A stretch of 64,000 nt of DNA. It comes from Alistipes sp. (lineage in GTDB: Bacteria > Bacteroidota > Bacteroidia > Bacteroidales > Rikenellaceae). The position numbers were made by a program, and so were the translations under genes. A model generated the notes under the pieces. It was not told where the DNA came from and ran no database searches. It worked only from the letters and a program-made list of their open reading frames with translations. How positions within the stretch are numbered: the stretch's first letter is position 1; every line of letters starts with the position of its first letter. Of the stretch, positions 16,828 to 25,506 are shown piece after piece. The stretch is taken from assembly GCA_017623115.1 (NCBI GenBank), contig JAGAPT010000006.1:146572-210571 (forward strand), written 5' to 3'.

Positions 16828-17658
16828 ATGAAACATCTGTTATTGGTTGTGATGGGGCTGTTGTATGCTGCAACGGCCTTCCCGTTTGGTGTCTATATCT
16901 TTGCCGATATGGAGGGCTGCACGGGTGTTACGAATAGCGAACAAATCTCCGGAGGCTTTGGTGCTGCACGCATGGAGGAGGATATCAACGCCTGTGTGGC
17001 CGCCTGCTTTGAGGCCGGTGCGACACGGGTGGTGGTACGTGATGGTCATAGCAGTGGTCGCAATGTCAATCCGGCCCATATCGACCCACGTGCCGAACTG
17101 ATTCAGGGGCCGACTCCGGGTGTGCGTTACCAGCATCTCGACGGGTGTGAGGCCATCATCCTCCTGGGCTATCATGCCATGTCGCTCACGCCCAATGCCA
17201 TTCTGGCGCACTCCTACTCGTCGCGTAACACGCAGGCGATGTATATCAACGGCCGTGAGGTGGGCGAAATCGGTATCGATGCGCTGATTGCCACCGAGCA
17301 TGGGGTGCCGGTGGTGCTGGTCATTGGTGCTGACGATGCGTGCCGTGAGGCGGAGGATTGGATTCCGGGGGTGGTGACCTGCCAAACCAAAAAATCGATT
17401 ACCACACAGTCGGGAAAATGCCTCTCGGCAAAACGCTCCCACGCCCGCATTGCCCGTAAAACCAAGGAGGCTGTGGCTAAACGACACTCCATCCCCATGA
17501 TTCAGCCCGTCTATCCGTCGACGTTGCGCACCGAACTGGTTCCCAAGGGATCGGTACGAGTCGTCTTTCCGGAGTATGTCCGTGACCCGAATCCGCGCAT
17601 TCGCGAGAAGACGGGAAACAATGTGGAGGCTTTGCTGCTCGGGAAGCCACGAAAATAG
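16828..17658 (+). CDS. M55-family D-aminopeptidase (DppA-like), exported
   Basis: A 276-aa protein with an N-terminal signal peptide (MKHLLLVVMGLLYAATAF). Zinc-ligand motifs of the M55 family are present: ADMEGCTGV (Asp27, Glu29), VVRDGHSSG, LGYHAM, and the GREVGEIGIDA segment supplying the acidic residue. DppA-type enzymes form decamers that cleave D-Ala-D-Ala and related D-peptides. Export suggests action on periplasmic peptidoglycan fragments. Most characterised DppA proteins are cytoplasmic, so the signal peptide is notable. The C-terminal end is basic (NNVEALLLGKPRK). It sits in the phosphate-transporter operon, 25 nt before the plug-like gene. Confidence 0.86.
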   Translation: MKHLLLVVMGLLYAATAFPFGVYIFADMEGCTGVTNSEQISGGFGAARMEEDINACVAACFEAGATRVVVRDGHSSGRNVNPAHIDPRAELIQGPTPGVRYQHLDGCEAIILLGYHAMSLTPNAILAHSYSSRNTQAMYINGREVGEIGIDALIATEHGVPVVLVIGADDACREAEDWIPGVVTCQTKKSITTQSGKCLSAKRSHARIARKTKEAVAKRHSIPMIQPVYPSTLRTELVPKGSVRVVFPEYVRDPNPRIREKTGNNVEALLLGKPRK

Positions 17659-17683
17659 GCGTCAGACATAACCATCATACGCT

Positions 17684-18370
17684 ATGAAATCCATTTGGGC
17701 GACACTCGTTTTGCTGTTTGTGGCTGTCGGGGCCTGCGGGCAGGAGGCTGTGCCGTTTAATGGCTTGCTGCTCGATGCGGTGGGTAAGCCGATTCGACGT
17801 GCCCGCATCTACGTGGCCCATCCGGATAAATATGCCCAGAGTGATAAGCAGGGCCGCTTTGGCTTGACCAATGTGCAACCCGACGATACGTTGAAGGTGC
17901 GCTACAACAAACAAACCTACTACATCCCCGTTGCCGGCCGTCGCAGCATGCAGATTCGCATTTTGGAGGATATGCAGGTCGAGAGCCACGAGTCGTCGAA
18001 ATTGCTCGACTATGGTTTTCACTACGTCAAGCAACGAGAATATGCCGGGTATAACAGCCAAATCACGGGCGAAGAGTTGATGCGCACGGGGTGTACCGAT
18101 ATTCTGTCGGCCCTCACAGGGCTGATACCGGGGCTTAATATTGTTGAGAATCCGGTGGATGGCACCTATACGGTTGATATTCGGGGGAATGGTCAAGCCG
18201 CAGATTTGACACCGCTCTATATTGTCGATGAAGTGCAGGTTGCCTCGATAGACCACATCCATCTGAACCAGGTTGCCTACGTCATTGTAATGAAGGATGC
18301 CACGATTTATGGGGTGCGTGGCGGCAATGGGGCGATTGTGGTACGGTTGAAGAGTGCGCAGACGCTGTAA
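17684..18370 (+). CDS. Barrel-less SusC-like plug protein
   Basis: A 228-aa protein with a signal peptide (MKSIWATLVLLFVAVGACGQ; the Cys could also be lipidated). Residues about 24-100 are a CarboxypepD_reg-like domain (FNGLLLDAVGKPIRRARIYV). Residues about 130-225 follow a TonB-dependent plug closely: TDILSALTGLIPGLNIVENP, YTVDIRGNG, PLYIVDEVQV and KDATIYGVRGGNGAIVVRLK. The protein ends exactly where a SusC barrel would begin, and a strong terminator follows, so it is a complete small gene rather than a frame-broken transporter. Function unknown. It closes the operon begun by the phosphate transporter. Confidence 0.85.
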   Translation: MKSIWATLVLLFVAVGACGQEAVPFNGLLLDAVGKPIRRARIYVAHPDKYAQSDKQGRFGLTNVQPDDTLKVRYNKQTYYIPVAGRRSMQIRILEDMQVESHESSKLLDYGFHYVKQREYAGYNSQITGEELMRTGCTDILSALTGLIPGLNIVENPVDGTYTVDIRGNGQAADLTPLYIVDEVQVASIDHIHLNQVAYVIVMKDATIYGVRGGNGAIVVRLKSAQTL

Positions 18371-18392
18371 AAGCAGGTCGGTTATCACATAA

Positions 18393-18431
18393 AAGCACGG
18401 GTATCGAAAACGATACCCGTGCTTTTTTTAG
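18393..18431. terminator. Strong bidirectional terminator
   Basis: AAGCACGGGTATCG (18393-18406) pairs with CGATACCCGTGCTT (18411-18424) around AAAA, followed by T7. It separates the plus-strand operon from the convergent GH95 gene and shares its core with the terminator at 8942. Confidence 0.92.
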
Positions 18432-18444
18432 GGTGCTCGGCGGA

Positions 18445-20919
18445 TTACAGCCACTCGATTTCGGGCAGGGCCCAATCCGAAACCACCTTGCAGCGGTTGC
18501 CCGTGCGGGAATGGATTTTCAGGGTCGTGATGCGACCATTGCTCCACGCCATCTCAATCTCATAGCCGCCACGCGCCACCAGCCCCTTGATATGCCCGGT
18601 GTGCCAAGCCGCAGGTACGGCGGGCATCAGGCGGATGAAGCCTTCGTGGCTCTGCATCAGCATCTCGCAGACTCCGGCCGTAAAGCCCAGATTACCATCA
18701 ATCTGGAAGGGCGGATGGGCATCGAAGAGGTTGGCATAGACGCCACCGCCGTCCGATTGCAACGCATCGGGACCAAAACCCACGGGTCGCAGCAAGGTGC
18801 CGATGAGTTTGAAAGCCCGCTCACCATCGAGCAGACGTGCCCACAGGTTAATCTTCCACCCGCTCGACCAGCCCGTAGCCTCGTCACCACGAATCTCCAG
18901 TGTGCGACGTGCAGCGGCAAAGAGTGCCTCGTTTTGCGGGGTAATTTGCCCGAAGGGGTAGAGCCCCAACAGATGCGTTACGTGGCGGTGATGTGGATCT
19001 TGGTCGGCAAAATCGTATTTCCACTCCTGCACATTGCCGGCAGCACCGATGCGATAGGGGAGCAGGTTGTCGAGTCGATTACGTAGCGTGTCGCACAGCG
19101 GTGCATCCTGCTCGACGATGCGGGCAGCCGCAATCGTGTGGGTAAAGAGTTCGCGAATCATCGCCATGTCGCCCGTTGAGCCCTGCGAAACACCACAGGC
19201 AAAATCGCTTCCCGGAACCAGGAAGAGGTTCTCGGGCGAGGTGCTGATGGGTGTTTGCCAATACCCCTCTTTATCCTGTGTCAACCAGTCGAGGAAGAAT
19301 TTCGAGGCCTCACGCATCGTCGGGTAGACCTTGCGGAGATACTCCTTGTCGCCCGTGTAGGCGTAATGTTCCCACAGGTGGGTCGAGAACCAGGCACCCA
19401 TCATCGGCCAAAAGCAGGTGGCGGCACCTCCGTCGTTGGGGTAGGTCTCGCGCCAGATCGAGCAGTTGTGATGCCCCACCCAACCGCGACGATGATACAT
19501 GTTGCGTGCCGTCTCAGCACCCGTTTCGGCACACTCTTCCACCATGCGCAGGAAGGGTTCGTGGCACTCCGAAAGGTTGGTTACCTCGGCCGGCCAGTAG
19601 TTCATCTCGGCATTGATATTGGCCGTGTAGCCACCATTCCACGAGGGGATGATGTCCTTGTTCCAGATGCCTTGCAGGTTGAGCGGTTGACCTCCTTCGC
19701 GTGAACCGCTAATCATCAGGTAACGACCATACTGGAATAGCAGCGTTACGAGAGCCTGATCGTTGGGTTTTCCGGTCGTGCGAGTTGCTGCGGCATACCG
19801 CTGAATGCGCAGGTCGGTCGGTAAGGCTTCGGCCTCCGCCTCGGTGGGCAGTTCCAACGACAACCGACCAAACAGGGTGCGGTAGTCTGCTTCGTGGTCG
19901 GCGAGTAGTTGATCGTAGGTCTTTGTGCGCACTTTTTTGAGGTGGCTCATGGCCAATTTAGCAGCATCGACACCTTCGCTCGAAGGGCTCTTGAAAGGAC
20001 CATTGAAACTTGTTGCTGCGGAGAATACCAGCAGAATCTCCTTTGCACCACGAATACGCAACTGGGCACCCAAATCGGTAATTTGAGCCTTGGGGTCGTC
20101 GACATGCACCTCCAGACGGCTCTCGAAGAACATACCGAGGCCATTCATATCTTCGGCATAGAGTACACGGGGTTTACCGGTTCGTGAGCCATCTGCATTG
20201 AACAGATAGGGGTGGCGAGCCTCATGCCCCCACGCTTCAAAATCGGAGTAGTTGCGACGGTCGACACGCCCCGGGGCACGGCCACTCATCGAAACCAGCT
20301 GCTTGCGGGCATCGATAGCGGTTTTCACGGGGTGAGGGGAGGAGAGGCTGACAGCAATATCCCAACCTACGGGGCAGTTGGTTGTCAGACGCATCACAAT
20401 CACCTCGTCGGGATGCGAAGCGAAGATTTCACGACGGAATTGATAGTTGTCACGCTCGTATTGCACCGTGGCAACGGCACGCTCCAAATCGAGTGAGCGA
20501 CGATAGGCCTTTGCTTTGCCGCCGCGGTAGTCGCGGATGTGCCAGTCGCCCAGTGGCTGGTAGCACTCGTGCAGACGACCGGTCCACTGCTTAAGCAACT
20601 CCGAGGCCTCCTGATAACGCTCCTCTTCGAGCAGACGTACCATTTCGGGATATGCCGGTGTGATGTCGAGGTCCGTAAAACGGGTGGCCGGCTCACCGCT
20701 GTAGAGCGTATTCTCGTTGAGTTGCAGGAGTTCATTGTCGGCATTGCCGAAAATCATTGCTCCCAAACGGCCGTTTCCGATGGGAAGAGCCCCGTTCCAA
20801 TCGGCTGCCGGAGCCTTGTACCACAGGGTCAGCGGGCCCGATTCGACACGATGACGTGCCGAGAGTGTCGTTGCGGTCAAGAGCAAAACGGCAATTCCTA
20901 AAGCGAGTTTTTTGATCAT
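18445..20919 (-). CDS. Glycoside hydrolase family 95 (alpha-L-fucosidase/galactosidase), secreted
   Basis: 824 aa from MIKKLALGIAVLLLT, a clear signal peptide; the frame is open upstream but without signal character. The order matches GH95: an N-terminal beta domain (GPLTLWYKAPAADWNGALPIG, GRLGAMIFG, NENTLYSG) and then an alpha/alpha barrel. The NINAEMNYWPAEVTNLSE motif supplies the Asn residues that activate the general base. FQIDGNLGFTAGVCEMLMQ is where the family's catalytic Asp lies as I recall. GH95 inverts alpha-1,2-L-fucosyl or L-galactosyl linkages. With GH28 and PL1 nearby, a side-chain activity on pectin is plausible. It is divergent from the cyclophilin/GH28 pair. Confidence 0.93.
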   Translation of the reverse strand: MIKKLALGIAVLLLTATTLSARHRVESGPLTLWYKAPAADWNGALPIGNGRLGAMIFGNADNELLQLNENTLYSGEPATRFTDLDITPAYPEMVRLLEEERYQEASELLKQWTGRLHECYQPLGDWHIRDYRGGKAKAYRRSLDLERAVATVQYERDNYQFRREIFASHPDEVIVMRLTTNCPVGWDIAVSLSSPHPVKTAIDARKQLVSMSGRAPGRVDRRNYSDFEAWGHEARHPYLFNADGSRTGKPRVLYAEDMNGLGMFFESRLEVHVDDPKAQITDLGAQLRIRGAKEILLVFSAATSFNGPFKSPSSEGVDAAKLAMSHLKKVRTKTYDQLLADHEADYRTLFGRLSLELPTEAEAEALPTDLRIQRYAAATRTTGKPNDQALVTLLFQYGRYLMISGSREGGQPLNLQGIWNKDIIPSWNGGYTANINAEMNYWPAEVTNLSECHEPFLRMVEECAETGAETARNMYHRRGWVGHHNCSIWRETYPNDGGAATCFWPMMGAWFSTHLWEHYAYTGDKEYLRKVYPTMREASKFFLDWLTQDKEGYWQTPISTSPENLFLVPGSDFACGVSQGSTGDMAMIRELFTHTIAAARIVEQDAPLCDTLRNRLDNLLPYRIGAAGNVQEWKYDFADQDPHHRHVTHLLGLYPFGQITPQNEALFAAARRTLEIRGDEATGWSSGWKINLWARLLDGERAFKLIGTLLRPVGFGPDALQSDGGGVYANLFDAHPPFQIDGNLGFTAGVCEMLMQSHEGFIRLMPAVPAAWHTGHIKGLVARGGYEIEMAWSNGRITTLKIHSRTGNRCKVVSDWALPEIEWL

Positions 20920-21021
20920 ATCGGTTGTGTTTTTTGTTCTATAGCGAGTCTCTTTGCATGGCAAGATAGCGAAAAAATCCCGTATTTTGTGTCGAATATC
21001 CGTTTTTTCGCTTTTATATCG

Positions 21022-21029
21022 TAAATTTG
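21022..21029 (+). promoter_or_regulatory. Possible -7 element of the cyclophilin-GH28 operon
   Basis: TAAATTTG lies 5 nt before the ATG at 21035, implying either a leaderless message or use of the internal ATG at 21164. Confidence 0.4.
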
Positions 21030-21034
21030 CATCT

Positions 21035-21613
21035 ATGAAGCGTTCGACGATCCGCATAGGTGCCCTGCTGCTGGTGCTCGGTATAGCCGTGGCGATTGCC
21101 TGGTTGTATGGTCGTCGCACGGCATCACCTGATCCATTAAAAACCTTTCATATTTCTACAACTATGAGTGAGAAAATCTTGTATGCCCTGATCGAGACCG
21201 AGAAGGGATTGATGAAGGCCGAATTGTATGCCGATGCTACGCCCGGTACGGTGGCTAACTTTGTGGAGCTTGCCTCCCACAATTTCTACGATGGCCTGAC
21301 CTTCCATCGTGTGATTCCCGACTTTGTGATTCAGGGCGGGTGCCCGCGTGGCGATGGTACGGGTGGCCCGGGCTACCGCATCAAGTGTGAGACCGAGGCT
21401 CCGCGTCAGTACCACGACCGAGGTGTCTTGTCGATGGCCCATGCGGGACGTGATACGGGCGGTTCGCAGTTCTTCATCTGCCACTGCCGTGAAAATACGC
21501 AGCACCTCGACGGCCGCCACACCTGCTTTGGTAAGGTGGTTGAGGGGTTGGATGTGATTGATGACATCCGTCAGGGCGACCTGATTCTGTCGATTCGCAT
21601 CGTAGAAGAGTAA
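21035..21613 (+). CDS. Cyclophilin-type peptidyl-prolyl cis-trans isomerase
   Basis: 192 aa from [16 protein letters not shown], which supplies a membrane anchor or signal (about 6-25). An alternative start at 21164 (MSEKILYAL) gives a cytoplasmic enzyme of about 149 aa and better fits the position of the TAAATTTG element. The cyclophilin fold is complete: [13 protein letters not shown] holds the catalytic Arg, and [19 protein letters not shown] and [15 protein letters not shown] are the substrate-pocket signatures. It accelerates proline isomerisation. It is 18 nt upstream of the GH28 gene, so a role in folding exported proteins is attractive if the long form is made. Confidence 0.9.
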   Translation: MKRSTIRIGALLLVLGIAVAIAWLYGRRTASPDPLKTFHISTTMSEKILYALIETEKGLMKAELYADATPGTVANFVELASHNFYDGLTFHRVIPDFVIQGGCPRGDGTGGPGYRIKCETEAPRQYHDRGVLSMAHAGRDTGGSQFFICHCRENTQHLDGRHTCFGKVVEGLDVIDDIRQGDLILSIRIVEE

Positions 21614-21631
21614 CCTAAAGCGTACCAACCA

Positions 21632-23212
21632 ATGAAAAAACTACTGACACTGCTCTGCGCCTCCCTGTGCCTCTCGGCTGCGGCACAGACCACCGAGCGT
21701 ATCCCTACGATGGAGGAGGTGGGAGCTGATGCCCTGCCGGCCGAAATTGCCCCGATTGAGGCTCCGTTCTATATGCCCCAACTTCAAAAACCGACCTTCC
21801 GCGATGTGACGGTACGGTTGGAGCCTGTGGCTGATACACGCATGCGGACACGTGATATTCAACGTGCGATTGACCACCTCTCGCGCGAGGGTGGCGGCCG
21901 AGTAGTGCTATCCAAAGGCGTATGGCATACGGGGCGCATCATCTTGAAAAGCAACATCGAACTCCATATCGAGGAGGGTGCCGAGGTGCGTTTTAGCGGT
22001 GAGGTAAAGGACTTCCTGCCGGCCGTCTTTACGACCAATGCCGGTGTGGAACTCTATTCGCTGGGAGCCTGCATCTATGCCCATCGGGCCGAGAATATCG
22101 CCGTAACGGGAAAGGGTCGCCTGATTGGCCCGGCGCAAGGCGGTACGATTCGTGAGGGTCGTCCGCAGAACGATGGTGACATCGATCCCGATACACCGGT
22201 CGAGGAGCGTCTGTTCGACGGCCAAAAGGGGCGCACGATTCAGTTGCCGACCTTCTTTGGCCCCATCGCGTGTAAGAATGTCTATCTGGAGGGGGTCTCG
22301 TTGGAGAATACTTCGTTCTGGAATGTGGCTCCGGTCTATTGCGAAAATGTGGTGATTCGTGGCGTGCGTATCTCGTCGTATGGCATTCCGTGTGGCGATG
22401 GTGTCGATATTACCTGCTGTCGCTATGTGCTGGTGGAGTATGTAACGACCGACTGTGGCGACGATAACTTTGCCGTGAAGGGCGGTCGTAACGAGTTTGG
22501 CTACCGCGTGGGACGCCCCTCGGAGAATATTGTTTTCCGTCGTAATCTGGCACTGCGTGGCATGGGTGGCTTGACCGTTGGCTCGGAGACGGCCGGCTGG
22601 TGTCGCAACCTCTATGCCCATGACTGCGTATGCGAGGGCACCCGTGTCGGCATCCGCCTCAAGACCCGCCGTCCGCGTGGCGGTGGTGGCGAGAACCTCT
22701 ACTTCGAGCGCATTCGCCTGAAAACCGAGGCCGGAGCCATGGCCTGGGAGATGTTGGGTACCTCGAACTTCGTCGGAGGCCTGGCTTCGCGCCTTCCGGC
22801 ACCTCCGCTGACCCATATGACCCCGGCATTCCGCAATGTGCGTATCCGCGAGGTGGCTGTTGAGGGTTGTCGTGAGTTGGTCTATGTGCAGGGAATCCCC
22901 GAAAGTCCGGCCCAGAACATCATCATCGAGAATGTCTCGGCCGACACTCGTCGTGATACCTCGAAGACCGCCTATGGCGTCTATAAACCAAAGCCGTCGC
23001 CCTATGTGATTGATGTGGTGGATGCCGATGGTATTACGTTGCGCAATTTCGAGGTGGTGAGCGATAAGCAGGAGATGCGTCTGGTGGATGTGCGCAACCT
23101 GCTCTTCGAAAACCTTTCGCTTGACCTGTGTGGCAAGGAACTTCAAACCGAGATTTCGGGCGAGATGACCCGCCACCATCGCTTCGAGAACTGCACCCCG
23201 CAGATTCGTTAA
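21632..23212 (+). CDS. Glycoside hydrolase family 28 (polygalacturonase/rhamnogalacturonan hydrolase), secreted
   Basis: 526 aa with a signal peptide (MKKLLTLLCASLCLSAAAQ). The parallel beta-helix core carries GH28 catalytic signatures: GDGVDIT (about 253), DCGDDNFAVKGG (about 273), GSETAGW (about 315), where many polygalacturonases have GHG, and RLKTRRP (about 341) for the usual RIK. The GSE variant is common in Bacteroidota exo-acting members. The enzyme hydrolyses alpha-galacturonosidic bonds in pectin. It is convergent with the left SusD gene, with a terminator at 23231-23266, and co-directional with the cyclophilin 18 nt upstream. Confidence 0.93.
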   Translation: MKKLLTLLCASLCLSAAAQTTERIPTMEEVGADALPAEIAPIEAPFYMPQLQKPTFRDVTVRLEPVADTRMRTRDIQRAIDHLSREGGGRVVLSKGVWHTGRIILKSNIELHIEEGAEVRFSGEVKDFLPAVFTTNAGVELYSLGACIYAHRAENIAVTGKGRLIGPAQGGTIREGRPQNDGDIDPDTPVEERLFDGQKGRTIQLPTFFGPIACKNVYLEGVSLENTSFWNVAPVYCENVVIRGVRISSYGIPCGDGVDITCCRYVLVEYVTTDCGDDNFAVKGGRNEFGYRVGRPSENIVFRRNLALRGMGGLTVGSETAGWCRNLYAHDCVCEGTRVGIRLKTRRPRGGGGENLYFERIRLKTEAGAMAWEMLGTSNFVGGLASRLPAPPLTHMTPAFRNVRIREVAVEGCRELVYVQGIPESPAQNIIIENVSADTRRDTSKTAYGVYKPKPSPYVIDVVDADGITLRNFEVVSDKQEMRLVDVRNLLFENLSLDLCGKELQTEISGEMTRHHRFENCTPQIR

Positions 23213-23230
23213 GGGCTTACGGCAAACCAA

Positions 23231-23266
23231 AAAAGAACGCTGACCATTGCGGCCAGCGTTCTTTTT
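23231..23266. terminator. Bidirectional terminator between GH28 and left SusD
   Basis: AAAGAACGCTG (23232-23242) pairs with CAGCGTTCTTT (23254-23264) and a T run continues on the plus strand. Confidence 0.85.
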
Positions 23267-23285
23267 GTATGTTGATGCAGGTCGA

Positions 23286-25493
23286 TTACTCGGCCAGCGG
23301 GTCGAAGGTACCCGCAGCATCATTCTGTTTCGGATTTGTCCAACCAATGGTTTGCTCAAGTGTCGTGTTGTTGTTGATACCACGACCGGCCAGACCTAAG
23401 AAGTAGTACTGAGGACGGAAGTTAATAGTAAACGAAACACCGGTTTGATCATGGTAGTCGTCACCCGAGAATTTGCGGCTTGCCAAATTCTGGTCATACC
23501 AAGCCTTCAGAGCCTCCCAATCGGTATCGGTGGCATCATTGAGGTTGATACCGGCCGGACGTGCTACACCGGCAGCAACAATTGGGTCGTCCTCGGTGTT
23601 AATACCACCAATCAGCGGGTCTTTGATACCATCGGCATCCAAGTCCTCATTCGTTGTAGCATAGAACTCGTAGTTCTCACGACGCTGGCCATTGAACGCA
23701 TTGAAGCCCAGCCACTCGCAAGTGTTGTTATTCCAGCCCGAAGGAGCCCAGGTTACAGGAGCTCCCGACACCTGCGTAGCACCACCATCGTAAAGCATCC
23801 AACGACGCATATCGTCGAATCGCTTGCCCTCATAAGCGAGCTCGATTTGACGCTCGTACAGCACGGCAGCCATTGTCGTATTTTGATCCATCGAACCATC
23901 GATACCGCAATCTCCCGTGTAGCCTACACGCTGACGCAGAGCACGCAACTGATCGATAGCAACGCTCATTTGGCCGGCACCGGCAGCTGCCTCGGCATAG
24001 TTCAAAAGTACCTCGGCATAGCGAATCTCAATCCAAGGCGTAGCCGACATATCGAAGCCCGCAGCGTATACATAATTTGCAGTCGAGACATCAGCATCGC
24101 ACGAACGCTTACGAATATAGAAGGCTTTTGCACTCTCGTTTCCATCAGGACCCATACTACCGGCTGAGCTGCGGAATTTGGCTACATTTTCTTTGTTATC
24201 ATCATGATACCATACATAGCTCCATACCGTATAGTCTGCAGCAGCGGGATAAATTGCCGACGAAGGCGTTCCGTTATAAGTCCAACGTACACCCGGGAAA
24301 GCGAAGGTACGATAGAAACGCGGGTCGCGGTTCATCCACGGGCAGTTTTCATCGTATTCAATCTCCGAAGCAGGCAGGTTGTAGTAGGCCGAATAGGTCG
24401 ACGGACGCTTACCATCCTTCATCGGGAAGAGGTCTACCATCATCTGCGAAGGTTTCTTGCCTCCATTACCATCGGTATTCTTCGGGCGAATCGACTGTTC
24501 CCATTTGCTATTCTTCGAGTGGTCGCTATCTGCTTGCTTATCAATGGTATTGTAGAGCGTCAACATGATAGCCTCCGGATTCTTGTAACTGCTACTTACA
24601 AACATATCAGCCCAAGCCTTGGCATTTGCCGTCGAAGCATCTACCAACCCATAACCACACGAGTTAATTACCGGAATCGACTCTTTGATATAGTTGTAAG
24701 CGGCCTCCCAACGAGCAGGGTCATTTTTACGGTTGAACATCGGGCTGGCCCAGAGGTTCATCACACGACCCTTAAGTGCCATAGCTGTACCGGTCGTCAC
24801 ACGACCCCAATCCGTAGCCGAATCTTTCCATCCACCATTTGTCGTGGCCTCCTTCAACATCTCGGCGGCCTTATCCAGGTCATCGAAAATAAGTTGGAAG
24901 CACTCCTTGGCCGACGAGCGGGGTGTACCCGGTCCCTCAACAGGCTCCAATACCTCGGTAATGATAGGCACACCACCATACCACTTCACAAAGTTATAAT
25001 AACGCCAAGCGCGCCAGAAATAGAGCTGACCCAGCAACTCGTTCTTCTCCGACTCCGAAAGGTTACCGTTCGAGATGCCACGAATGGCATCGTTGATATT
25101 ACGGATAATACCCCATGGCGACGATTGTACCTTATTCTCATTTTGGAAAAAGTCAGGGGCGACATTCTCACCACTGGGAGCCAACTCGATTTGGGGGTCT
25201 ACAAACTTACCCAAACCAACATACTCCTCGGTCGATTTGCCATGGATATCATCATCCGAGCCTAAGTTGTTGGCGCCTGTTACAGCGTCTACCGACTTGC
25301 TACCATCGGGCTGAGCCCAGCTGTAGACGTCGTCAACACGGCCACGCGCTCCATTATAGTCATCGTAAATGATCTCGCTGACCTTGTTCAGGTCTTTCTT
25401 CTCCTGCATAAACTCGTCGCTGCACGAGGTGAGGCCGAGACCTATCGTGGCAAGAGCCAGAGCAACGATTTTTGTATTCATAATCTGTTTCAT
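23286..25493 (-). CDS. SusD/RagB-family glycan-binding lipoprotein (left locus)
   Basis: About 735 aa from MKQIMNTKIVALALATIG; the in-frame ATG at 25502 is possible. The lipobox GLTSC directs lipidation and surface display. The RagB/SusD fold is indicated by ELLGQLYFWRAWRYYNFVKWYGG (shown here only in part: LYFWRAWRYYNFVKW), YAEVLLNYAEAAAG and YERQIELAYEGKRFDDMRRW. It should cap the adjacent SusC transporter and bind oligosaccharide, probably pectin-derived by context. It starts 13 nt after SusC. The paralogue at 36045 has an extra Lys-rich insertion that this copy lacks. Confidence 0.95.
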   Translation of the reverse strand: MKQIMNTKIVALALATIGLGLTSCSDEFMQEKKDLNKVSEIIYDDYNGARGRVDDVYSWAQPDGSKSVDAVTGANNLGSDDDIHGKSTEEYVGLGKFVDPQIELAPSGENVAPDFFQNENKVQSSPWGIIRNINDAIRGISNGNLSESEKNELLGQLYFWRAWRYYNFVKWYGGVPIITEVLEPVEGPGTPRSSAKECFQLIFDDLDKAAEMLKEATTNGGWKDSATDWGRVTTGTAMALKGRVMNLWASPMFNRKNDPARWEAAYNYIKESIPVINSCGYGLVDASTANAKAWADMFVSSSYKNPEAIMLTLYNTIDKQADSDHSKNSKWEQSIRPKNTDGNGGKKPSQMMVDLFPMKDGKRPSTYSAYYNLPASEIEYDENCPWMNRDPRFYRTFAFPGVRWTYNGTPSSAIYPAAADYTVWSYVWYHDDNKENVAKFRSSAGSMGPDGNESAKAFYIRKRSCDADVSTANYVYAAGFDMSATPWIEIRYAEVLLNYAEAAAGAGQMSVAIDQLRALRQRVGYTGDCGIDGSMDQNTTMAAVLYERQIELAYEGKRFDDMRRWMLYDGGATQVSGAPVTWAPSGWNNNTCEWLGFNAFNGQRRENYEFYATTNEDLDADGIKDPLIGGINTEDDPIVAAGVARPAGINLNDATDTDWEALKAWYDQNLASRKFSGDDYHDQTGVSFTINFRPQYYFLGLAGRGINNNTTLEQTIGWTNPKQNDAAGTFDPLAE

Positions 25494-25506
25494 CCTTGTC
25501 ATACGA

